Origin: a virus
IMG/VR virus record: IMGVR_UViG_3300009425_000122
Location: 1-21,123 of that record
Reading direction: 5' to 3' (one strand)
Length of the DNA stretch: 21,123 bases
The position numbers and the translations under genes are program-made. Each line of letters starts with the position of its first letter. Positions within the stretch are counted from its first letter, which is position 1. A model generated the notes under the pieces. It saw only the letters and a list, made by a program, of their open reading frames with translations. It had not been told where the DNA came from and did no database searches. Positions 1 to 5,583 of this stretch are shown piece after piece.

Positions 1-2
1 AA

Positions 3-128
3 AGATTAGATAGATTACGTGTTGCTTATGATGATTTATTATTGTCTATACCTGATGGTATGCACGATGAGATTATGGAGACTATTAATTTAAAGATTAA
101 AGCTAGGAAATGGAAATATACTGTGTAG
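3..128 (+). CDS. 3' end of a truncated upstream gene
   Basis: An open frame runs in from the left edge and stops at TAG 126-128, giving the last 41 residues of a protein that ends RKWKYTV. The visible part is rich in charged residues and leucine and looks helical (RLDRLRVAYDDLLLS near its start). It is too short to place in a family. Its stop codon shares a base with the first dyad of the downstream repeat array, so the array begins exactly where coding ends. That tight junction supports the frame being real. It is on the same strand as the genes that follow and probably belongs to another operon of the same phage. Confidence 0.6.
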   Translation, partial: RLDRLRVAYDDLLLSIPDGMHDEIMETINLKIKARKWKYTV

Positions 129-272
129 GACAAATAGTCCCATATACTTATAATATACAGGACAAATAGTCTCATAGACTTATACTATACTGGACAAATA
201 GTCCCATAAAGATAAAATATATAAGACAAATAGTCCAATAGACTTATACTATATAAGACAAATAGTCTCATA
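128..272. repeat. Five-unit 32-bp tandem array of dyad sites (iteron or operator array)
   Basis: Five copies of the 13-bp near-palindrome RGACAAATAGTCY begin at 128, 160, 192, 224 and 256, an exact 32-bp spacing (about three helical turns). All could therefore be bound on one face of the DNA. The AAATA core never varies. Units 1 and 3 have GGAC/GTCC arms, unit 5 AGAC/GTCT, and units 2 and 4 one mismatched outer pair. Four units are followed by CATA and one by AATA. The 19-bp spacers are themselves related and AT-rich, and those after units 2 and 4 share ATAGACTTATACTATA. The array fills the gap between the truncated gene and the winged-helix gene at 302. This is the form of replication iterons or a multi-site operator. 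Spacers this short and this similar argue against CRISPR. Confidence 0.9.
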
Positions 273-291
273 TACGTTGTATTAATAATAA

Positions 292-304
292 TTTAGAAAT
301 AATG
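292..304 (+). promoter_or_regulatory. Start-codon leader, TTAGAAAT type
   Basis: TTTAGAAATAATG ends on the start codon of the winged-helix gene. It is a near copy of the ATTAGAAATTATG found before three other genes (804, 1823, 1946). There is no Shine-Dalgarno motif, so the leader supports the choice of 302 as the start. Confidence 0.5.
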
Positions 305-640
305 GTAGATACAAATGAACTTAAAAACGGATTCTTAATAGATGATTTAATACTGTATTCAGACTTGAATTGGTATGAGAAAACTGTATTATCAGATATA
401 TGTAATATATGTAAAGATGATGATACTGTATATTATAAATTAAATCAAACTATTGCAGATATGATGAGGTTAAGTACAAAAAGTATTTCAAGAGTAATGA
501 GTTCTTTAAAAGAAAAAGGTCTTATCAGTTTAAAAATTTCACATCCTTATAAAAATATAAAAGCGATGCGTAGAATAACACCTATATATATAAATATCAA
601 GAAATTAAGTATAAATAATAATTCACCTATAAATAAATAG
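302..640 (+). CDS. Winged-helix DNA-binding protein, possible replication initiator or regulator
   Basis: This 112-residue protein has the pattern of a MarR/HTH_36-type winged helix, as seen in N-terminal domains of phage and plasmid initiators (lambda O class). About residues 20-40 form a first helix (LNWYEKTVLSDICNIC). Residues 48-76 form the helix-turn-helix (YYKLNQTIADMM, then STKSISRVMSSLKEKGLI), followed by a basic wing (HPYKNIKAMRR). The gene starts 30 bp after the 32-bp dyad array, so the protein is the obvious candidate to bind it. It could open the DNA for replication, or repress its own operon; the sequence alone does not decide. It has no larger initiator or helicase-loading domain, which slightly favours a regulator. 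The TTTAGAAATAATG leader supports the start. Confidence 0.7.
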   Translation: MVDTNELKNGFLIDDLILYSDLNWYEKTVLSDICNICKDDDTVYYKLNQTIADMMRLSTKSISRVMSSLKEKGLISLKISHPYKNIKAMRRITPIYINIKKLSINNNSPINK

Positions 641-645
641 AAACA

Positions 646-798
646 ATGAATAAATATATCATTATCAATGGTCTTGAGATATTCTTTTTCAACGCCCACA
701 GTTTAGCAGATGCAAGAAATCATGCTATAAATGTATGTAATCACAGTAAAGAAATAGTAGTTAGAGAGATTTACACAAGTTATAAATTAAACAATTAG
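646..798 (+). CDS. Small hypothetical protein (50 aa)
   Basis: An ATG 5 bases after the preceding stop opens a 50-residue frame that begins MNKYIIINGLEIFFFNAHSL, continues with ADARNHAINVC, and ends at TAG 796-798. It fills the gap between the winged-helix and lipoprotein genes with tight spacing on both sides, which is the main support for it. The start looks like a short beta hairpin (YIIINGLEIFFF) followed by a helix. I recognise no family. The next gene's leader overlaps its stop codon. Confidence 0.55.
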   Translation: MNKYIIINGLEIFFFNAHSLADARNHAINVCNHSKEIVVREIYTSYKLNN

Positions 799-806
799 AA
801 ATTATG
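794..806 (+). promoter_or_regulatory. Start-codon leader, TTAGAAAT type
   Basis: ATTAGAAATTATG ends on the ATG of the lipoprotein gene. It is identical over 13 bases to the leaders of the genes at 1823 and 1946. Part of it (TAG 796-798) is the stop codon of the preceding small gene. Confidence 0.5.
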
Positions 807-1043
807 AGAAAATTAACAGTAGTATTATTATTATTAGTAGGTATATTCACAAGTTGTGAGAATAATGTAATTGATGACTGCGGTTGTGTTGAAACAATCT
901 TTGATAATCAATTTGTAAATACTGATGGCTTTAAAAATTCTGAGTTAATATCAGAAGAATATGTAGTATGTCAAGAAGAATATACTACCCAAACATACGA
1001 AAGAACAATATTCGTAAAATGTAACACTGTAAAAATATATTAA
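804..1043 (+). CDS. Predicted small lipoprotein
   Basis: This 79-residue protein begins with a clear type II signal peptide: MRK, a hydrophobic stretch (LTVVLLLLVGIF), then TSC as the lipobox, with Cys18 as the predicted lipidated residue. The mature part of about 62 residues is polar and has three more cysteines (CGC and VVCQEE), plus one near the end (VKCNT). Disulfides are possible, which fits export from the cytoplasm. It is expected in the inner or outer membrane of a diderm host. It lies in the early region rather than the virion operon. Small phage lipoproteins of other systems (for example T5 Llp) block re-infection by shielding receptors. That role is only an analogy here. The ATTAGAAATTATG leader supports the start. 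Confidence 0.7.
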   Translation: MRKLTVVLLLLVGIFTSCENNVIDDCGCVETIFDNQFVNTDGFKNSELISEEYVVCQEEYTTQTYERTIFVKCNTVKIY

Positions 1044-1045
1044 TC

Positions 1046-1267
1046 ATGAAAAAATTTAACGAATTCGAGAATTACTTTATTACAACTGCTATAGATTCAG
1101 CTGTCAAAAAGGCAGAAGATGATATAATTAGAATAGAAAACGATGGTAACGGTAGACGAAGTATTTTTGCTTCAGGATACTTTGTTATGATTGGTAATGA
1201 ATTAGTAGATAAAATAGATTCAATGACAACTAAAAAAGCATTAAAAAATGGGAGAAATAAAACTTAA
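1046..1267 (+). CDS. Hypothetical protein (73 aa)
   Basis: A short soluble protein that starts three bases after the lipoprotein gene's stop (MKKFNEFENYFITTAIDSAV). It is mostly charged and probably helical, with a central segment reading GRRSIFASGYFVMIG that may form a beta hairpin. I recognise no family. Its last 20 bases overlap the start of the next gene in another frame, which suggests translational coupling. Its place in an evenly packed gene string makes it likely to be real. No catalytic motif is visible. Confidence 0.6.
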   Translation: MKKFNEFENYFITTAIDSAVKKAEDDIIRIENDGNGRRSIFASGYFVMIGNELVDKIDSMTTKKALKNGRNKT

Positions 1268-1445
1268 GAGACATTCACCTAATTGTGTATCAATTGGAGG
1301 TAAGGTATATAGCTATGAGACTCACGTAGCTGACTTGTGTGGGACTTTTGTAACAGAAATAGGTTGGTGGTCTAAAACTACATCTAATCACGTTAGAACC
1401 GTTGCAAATGATTTGAACTTAATTTATAAAAAATATAAAAAGTAA
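1248..1445 (+). CDS. Small conserved-type phage protein (65 aa)
   Basis: The protein reads PNCVSIGGKVYSYETHVADL followed by GWWSKTTSNHVRTVANDLNL. The combination of VYSYETHVA, a W(S)xTTSxH stretch and a terminal VAxxLNL resembles a short protein family I associate with many phages and mobile elements, whose function is unknown to me. That resemblance is from memory and not from a search. It is basic overall and ends KKYKK, so nucleic-acid binding is possible. It overlaps the previous gene by 20 bases and is joined to the next by a TAATG stop/start overlap, so the three are probably translated together. Confidence 0.6.
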   Translation: MGEIKLKRHSPNCVSIGGKVYSYETHVADLCGTFVTEIGWWSKTTSNHVRTVANDLNLIYKKYKK

Positions 1446-1780
1446 TGGTAAATTTAGATATAAGAGAAGATAAGGTTTTCATTATTGAAATGATAGAGAA
1501 ATCTGATGCAGGAAATACGTATAAAGCATTTAGTGATGCTTACTGGATTGATACAAGAGATAAGTTTGAGAATAGATACTACTTTAGTAATTTCGCTATT
1601 AGAGGCTTTGATACTTACAAGCCATTCTATTCATACGATGACGCATCTAATGACGTTAAACACCGCTTAAATAGCTTTCACGAAGCAGGTATTAAGTATA
1701 TGAGTGAACATAAAAATATAATAGTTTTTTGCGAAACACTTTCACGAGCTAAATTTGATAGATTGACAAAAACTGTCTAA
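1445..1780 (+). CDS. Hypothetical protein (111 aa)
   Basis: The start codon overlaps the stop of the preceding gene (TAATG), a coupling seen repeatedly in this window. The protein has an alternating pattern that suggests a small alpha/beta fold: VFIIEMIE near residue 12, aromatic-rich strands (YYFSNFAIRGF, KPFYSY), a helix (DDASNDVKHRLNSF) and a last strand (KNIIVFCETL). There is no signal peptide, membrane segment or recognisable active site. I do not recognise the family. It is followed by an inverted repeat at 1791-1806, which may mark the end of a transcript segment. Confidence 0.6.
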   Translation: MVNLDIREDKVFIIEMIEKSDAGNTYKAFSDAYWIDTRDKFENRYYFSNFAIRGFDTYKPFYSYDDASNDVKHRLNSFHEAGIKYMSEHKNIIVFCETLSRAKFDRLTKTV

Positions 1781-1790
1781 TCGATAAAAA

Positions 1791-1806
1791 ATTCCGACCT
1801 CGGAAT
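1791..1806. other. Perfect inverted repeat between genes
   Basis: ATTCCGA, a CC loop and TCGGAAT form a perfect 7-bp stem in the short gap between two plus-strand genes. On the plus strand no T-run follows it. A run of A precedes it, so it would look like an intrinsic terminator only for a minus-strand transcript. It may be an RNA processing, stability or attenuation hairpin, or a protein site. Confidence 0.5.
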
Positions 1807-1812
1807 AATTAA

Positions 1813-1825
1813 ATTAGAAATTATG
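1813..1825 (+). promoter_or_regulatory. Start-codon leader, TTAGAAAT type
   Basis: ATTAGAAATTATG ends on the ATG of the 33-residue membrane peptide gene. It is identical to the leaders at 794-806 and 1936-1948 and is the main evidence that so short a gene is real. Confidence 0.5.
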
Positions 1826-1924
1826 AAAAAAATATTTAGAAACAGTAAAGAAGAATTATTATTTGTTTTAAAATTATTAACAATGGGCGGTGTAGCTTTG
1901 CTATGTGCTTTATTTATAGATTAA
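1823..1924 (+). CDS. Small single-span membrane peptide (33 aa)
   Basis: A 33-residue frame starts after a perfect ATTAGAAATTATG leader and ends at TAA 1922-1924. The N-terminal part is basic (MKKIFRNSKEE). The rest is one hydrophobic stretch of about 20 residues (LLFVLKLLTMGGVALLCALF) ending in ID. This predicts a single membrane span with a positively charged cytoplasmic N-terminus. Its function is unknown. Peptides of this type in phages can be holin-like, toxic or modulators of host membrane proteins, but nothing in the sequence selects one. The next gene repeats the same leader only 12 bases later. Confidence 0.6.
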   Translation: MKKIFRNSKEELLFVLKLLTMGGVALLCALFID

Positions 1925-1935
1925 TTATTAAAAAA

Positions 1936-1948
1936 ATTAGAAATTATG
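1936..1948 (+). promoter_or_regulatory. Start-codon leader, TTAGAAAT type
   Basis: ATTAGAAATTATG ends on the ATG of the 460-residue protein gene, the third exact copy in this early region. Leader and spacing fix the start at 1946. Confidence 0.5.
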
Positions 1949-3328
1949 GCAAAATTATCACATTCACAAAGATGTAAGTACGAAGAAAATGGAGGTATTG
2001 GTGTATCTATGATTGACGAAAGAAGAACTTTTTTCGATTATAGAATATTAACACCTGCAATAAAGAAAGAATATTTAGAGATATTAGAGTTTGCATTCTC
2101 AGATACAGCTAGAAAAATGGGTTGGATGGAAGAGAAAGTATCTAGTCATCAACACTTTAAATATTGCGAAAAAAGAATTAGAATAATTAATAGATTTCAT
2201 GGTCATAGAATGATGTCTAGTAGAACAACTTCTAATCAAAGTATATTATCAATGGACTATGGTGAGTTAACAACTTTCAGAAACACTGAGACCGTAGACA
2301 ATCATGATACTTACGAAAAGTTAAGAAAACTAACTCATGAGTATATTGAAACTAAATTAGGTTTTGAACGTAAAGATGATGGTTATTATAATCCTTCTTA
2401 CAATCATTCTTATAGATTAAATAAAACAATTAAAAGCGAAGAGTTAAACCATACCTTAGCAAGTATTATTATTAGTACTGTGCCAAAATACGTTTTTCCA
2501 GGAAAACCTCATAGTCTTATGTTATCTGAAACAGATGGTATGATTCAGTACGAGCATCATGGTAGGATTATCGAAATGAGAATAGGCAAAGGTATTAAAA
2601 AGTTTTTTAAGTTACACAGCGTGATTCTAAGTGATGAGTCTATTAAGAATGCATCTAATAGGCTTAATTTAAAAGTATCTGACTTTGTGTTAAAAGTTGT
2701 AGAGGGAAAAGATATAGATAAATACTATAATGGTGACCAATACGACAATAGCTTTAATACAGGTTCATTAGGTTCTTCTTGTATGAGAGGTGATGATGCA
2801 ACAGACGGTAATTTCTTTGAAGTGTATAAAGACCACGCTAAAATGATTATACTTGTCAATGAAGAAAGCGATTTGATTATAGGTCGTGCTATTTTATGGC
2901 ATACAGCTAAATATGCAGGTGATGAGGTTCTAGACGACGAAGGTCTTCATCCTGGAGATATAGTATATATTATGGATAGGATTTATTCTGACGAATCAGT
3001 TTATTCTATATTTAAAGATTGGGCTAGAGATAATGGTTATTACAGAAAAAGATATCAATCTTATAATAATGAAATATTATGGAAATCACCTATGACAAAA
3101 GAGGAGATTGAGTTACATTTTGAAATGGATATAAACCTTAATCAATATGACTATGTGCCTTATATGGATACTTTTGCATGGGGAGATAATGACCAAGTTA
3201 GAAACGAAGAAGGATTTGGTTTTTATGCTGCTAGAAGTACCGAGGGTATATTAGAGGGTGGTGATAACGAGGAAAGATATCATGAAGATGATTATGACGA
3301 AGATGAAGATGATGATTGTGGATGGTAA
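1946..3328 (+). CDS. Large phage protein of unknown function with SSCMRG and MDRIYS motifs
   Basis: A 460-residue soluble protein. The N-terminal 230 residues are basic and mixed alpha/beta. The most distinctive part is residues 273-350: GSLGSSCMRG (Cys279), FFEVYKDHAKMIIL, then IIGRAILW (311-318) and YIMDRIYSDESVY (341-353). I associate this order of motifs with uncharacterised proteins of many large phages, recalled and not searched. The conserved-looking cysteine could be catalytic or structural. The last 20 residues are almost entirely acidic (HEDDYDEDEDDDCGW), which suggests DNA mimicry or binding to a basic partner. It is followed 17 bases later by the M20-type peptidase gene, so the two are probably co-expressed. 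I cannot assign an activity. Confidence 0.65.
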   Translation: MAKLSHSQRCKYEENGGIGVSMIDERRTFFDYRILTPAIKKEYLEILEFAFSDTARKMGWMEEKVSSHQHFKYCEKRIRIINRFHGHRMMSSRTTSNQSILSMDYGELTTFRNTETVDNHDTYEKLRKLTHEYIETKLGFERKDDGYYNPSYNHSYRLNKTIKSEELNHTLASIIISTVPKYVFPGKPHSLMLSETDGMIQYEHHGRIIEMRIGKGIKKFFKLHSVILSDESIKNASNRLNLKVSDFVLKVVEGKDIDKYYNGDQYDNSFNTGSLGSSCMRGDDATDGNFFEVYKDHAKMIILVNEESDLIIGRAILWHTAKYAGDEVLDDEGLHPGDIVYIMDRIYSDESVYSIFKDWARDNGYYRKRYQSYNNEILWKSPMTKEEIELHFEMDINLNQYDYVPYMDTFAWGDNDQVRNEEGFGFYAARSTEGILEGGDNEERYHEDDYDEDEDDDCGW

Positions 3329-3345
3329 ACTATAAAATATAAATT

Positions 3346-4371
3346 ATGAAAGAATATACACAAAATGTTCCTAATCTAGAGATTAGCGAAAAAGAACGTA
3401 ATAGTTCTATTGAATTAATGAGTGCTATTTTCAATGTACAAAGTACATCTGGAGATATGAAAGCAATGAGGTCTTTTATATATCATTTTATCGCTAACTT
3501 AGTTGATGATAGAATACATATAGAAAGTGACGATAGTGGTAATATATATGTAACTAAAGGTAGAGCAGATACTTATCCTTGTATAGTTTCTCATATAGAT
3601 ACTGTTCATGATATTATACCTGATGAAGATTACCTTGTATTAAACAATGGTTTAGAATTCTTCGCTATTGACTTAGCTTTAAAAAGACCAACAGGTATTG
3701 GTGGAGATGATAACAATGGTATATATTGCTGTCTTGATAATTTAGTTAGAGAAGATAATATAAAAGTAGCATTCTTTGTAGATGAAGAAATTGGTTGTGT
3801 AGGCTCAAGTGCTTGTGACATGGAATTCTTTAAAGATGTTTCCTTTGTACTACAAGCTGACAGACAAGGCTATAATGATGTAGTTAATAACATATCAGGC
3901 ACCAAGATGTTTGGTAGTGATTTTCTTGAAGTTATTTCAGATGACCTAGATAATTACTCTAGACTAGTTACTAGTGGTGGTATGACAGATGTTATGCAAT
4001 TAGCACACAATGGCTTAGAGGTAGCTATGGCTAACTTTAGTTGTGGTTATTACAAGCCTCATTCAGATAACGAATATGTTATTATTGATGAGTTGATACT
4101 TACATCACTATTGTTTAGAGATATAATTAAATCAGCATATTCAGATGGTCTTGTAAACGAATACTTTAGAGAGCCTTATACTGATTATTTTTTCAATGCT
4201 GGAGATTATAAGATAAGTGATTGGTATTCACCTTCTGAAACGGTAAAAACTGATAAACCAATGCAAACAAAATCAGATTGTAGTTATTGTGGTGGTGAGT
4301 TAGAATACGATAGTACTACCGATGCTTACTATTGCTTCGGATGCTTAGATTACGATTATATGAATTCTTAA
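3346..4371 (+). CDS. Compact M20-type zinc peptidase with C-terminal zinc ribbon
   Basis: This 341-residue protein carries the metal-binding set of the M20 (peptidase T / carboxypeptidase G2) clan in order: His83 and Asp85 in SHIDTVHD, the bridging Asp121/122 in GIGGDDNNG, the catalytic and metal-binding Glu147-Glu148 in FFVDEEIG, Asp172 in LQADRQG, and His239 in YKPHSDNEYV. Co-catalytic zinc hydrolysis of a peptide or amide bond is therefore expected. Only 67 residues separate Asp172 from His239. Typical M20 enzymes carry a dimerisation (lid) domain of about 110 residues there, and it is missing here. The C-terminus adds a four-cysteine zinc ribbon (Cys312, 315, 330, 333), which may recruit a nucleic acid or protein partner. 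The substrate is unknown. The gene follows the 460-residue unknown protein by 17 bases. Confidence 0.75.
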   Translation: MKEYTQNVPNLEISEKERNSSIELMSAIFNVQSTSGDMKAMRSFIYHFIANLVDDRIHIESDDSGNIYVTKGRADTYPCIVSHIDTVHDIIPDEDYLVLNNGLEFFAIDLALKRPTGIGGDDNNGIYCCLDNLVREDNIKVAFFVDEEIGCVGSSACDMEFFKDVSFVLQADRQGYNDVVNNISGTKMFGSDFLEVISDDLDNYSRLVTSGGMTDVMQLAHNGLEVAMANFSCGYYKPHSDNEYVIIDELILTSLLFRDIIKSAYSDGLVNEYFREPYTDYFFNAGDYKISDWYSPSETVKTDKPMQTKSDCSYCGGELEYDSTTDAYYCFGCLDYDYMNS

Positions 4372-4391
4372 CAAATTAAATAAATATAGAT

Positions 4392-4904
4392 ATGCTTACA
4401 AGTAAACAAAAAGAAACGATAAGTATTTTAAAAAATGCTTACAAAAAAATTAACTCAGAGACTAATTGTGTTGGTGTTTTTTTAGACATTGATTCTATAA
4501 TTAGTGAACATCAAAAAGGTAAGAATGCGATTGCAGAACTAAATCTTCATAATAAAGCTATTAAATCAACCTACAGAGATATTCTTGAAGATTTTAAAAA
4601 CAAGGCTCAAGGAGACTTTCAGCAATTAGGATGGACACTTGATTTTAAAAAAGGAGGCAGTTATCTGCATTTCTCTAGTCCAAATGCTTCATTTAATTTA
4701 GGTTATTTCGAAATAGAATCTAAGTACTTACCTGTAGAAATTATTAACAATCAAAGATATCAGAAAATACATTCAGCTATTTATAGGGTATCGTTTTCAT
4801 CAGGTAATAATTCATACGGTTCTTATAAAGGATTTGAGGAATTGTTAAAGCGAGAAGAAGTTAAAAAGGAAATGTTAAAAACCTATAACAGAGATAATAG
4901 ATAA
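4392..4904 (+). CDS. Hypothetical protein (170 aa)
   Basis: The first 80 residues are helical and charged (LTSKQKETISILKNAYKKIN, then KSTYRDILEDFKNKAQGDF). The second half looks like beta strands rich in aromatic residues and serine (GSYLHFSSPNASFNLGYFEI, then IYRVSFSSGNNSYGSY) before a last basic helix (FEELLKREEVKKEML). There is no signal peptide and no recognisable active site. I do not recognise the family. It is the last gene before the promoter at about 4953, so it closes the early group. Confidence 0.6.
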   Translation: MLTSKQKETISILKNAYKKINSETNCVGVFLDIDSIISEHQKGKNAIAELNLHNKAIKSTYRDILEDFKNKAQGDFQQLGWTLDFKKGGSYLHFSSPNASFNLGYFEIESKYLPVEIINNQRYQKIHSAIYRVSFSSGNNSYGSYKGFEELLKREEVKKEMLKTYNRDNR

Positions 4905-4928
4905 TTAACAAATGTTTAACATAAATTA

Positions 4929-4960
4929 TATGCCTATGTAAAAAAAAAGTAGTAAATTTG
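4929..4960 (+). promoter_or_regulatory. Bacteroidota-type promoter before the ERF gene
   Basis: TAAATTTG at 4953-4960 matches the Bacteroidota -7 box TAnnTTTG exactly. Twenty bases upstream, TATG (4929-4932) matches three of four bases of the -33 box TTTG. Transcription would start near 4966, giving a leader of about 18 bases before the ATG at 4984. The 79-bp gap is one of the longest among the plus-strand genes, consistent with a new transcription unit for replication and recombination genes. Confidence 0.6.
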
Positions 4961-4983
4961 AATATTAATTAAAAACAATAAAT

Positions 4984-5583
4984 ATGGAATTAAATTTTGA
5001 TTACCCTGTTGTATTTGAAACATCAGAAGAAACAACAAACATTATTGGTGCTTTATTAATCTTTAACAAAGAAATGGGAGTGGTTGGTAAAACATCTAAG
5101 AACCCTTTCTTTAAGAGTAATTATGCAGACCTACCAACTATCTTAAAAGCTATTAAAGAGCCTTTAGAGAAAGCTGGATTAACCGTAACGCACTTTCCTG
5201 TAGGTGACAATAGATTAATTACTAGACTAAGTCATTCTAGTGGTGAATTTTATCAGTCAATGAACTATATGAAAGCTGTTAAAGACGACCCACAAGCACG
5301 TGGCTCAGTTATTACTTACATGATGAGATATGCTGTAGGTGCTGTATTAGGATTATCAATAGATAAAGATGATGACGCTAATAGTTCTACTAGACCGTCT
5401 GCACCTGTATTAAAAGTGATGACACCTGCTATTAAAGACGCTATGTTAAAGTATGTAGAAGATGGTACATTTGATTCAGTACAGAAGCAATTACCAAAGT
5501 ATTCACCAAACGCTAATAAGACTCTTGTAGTTAAGGCATTATCAGATGCTATAGCGGTTAAAACACTAGAAGCAAATGAATAG
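4984..5583 (+). CDS. erf: ERF-family single-strand annealing recombinase
   Basis: A 199-residue protein of ERF type, which anneals complementary single strands during phage recombination and genome circularisation or repair. The family core is visible in order: NPFFKSNYADLPTILKAIKE (40-59), LEKAGL (61-66), LITRLSHSSGEF (78-89) and GSVITYMMRYAVGAVLGL (107-124), followed by the acidic DKDDDAN. The length is typical for the family. The C-terminal 65 residues are less conserved and probably contact partners such as SSB. It opens the block behind the TAnnTTTG promoter and overlaps the next gene by 8 bases. A PD-(D/E)XK exonuclease at 12167-12916 could supply its single-stranded ends. Confidence 0.88.
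   Translation: MELNFDYPVVFETSEETTNIIGALLIFNKEMGVVGKTSKNPFFKSNYADLPTILKAIKEPLEKAGLTVTHFPVGDNRLITRLSHSSGEFYQSMNYMKAVKDDPQARGSVITYMMRYAVGAVLGLSIDKDDDANSSTRPSAPVLKVMTPAIKDAMLKYVEDGTFDSVQKQLPKYSPNANKTLVVKALSDAIAVKTLEANE

Noticed and set aside
128-272. CRISPR array
   Set aside because: The repeat is only 13 bp and the 19-bp spacers are related to one another; no cas genes are near.
1791-1806. Rho-independent terminator for the plus-strand early genes
   Set aside because: No T-run follows on the plus strand; the adjacent homopolymer is on the wrong side.
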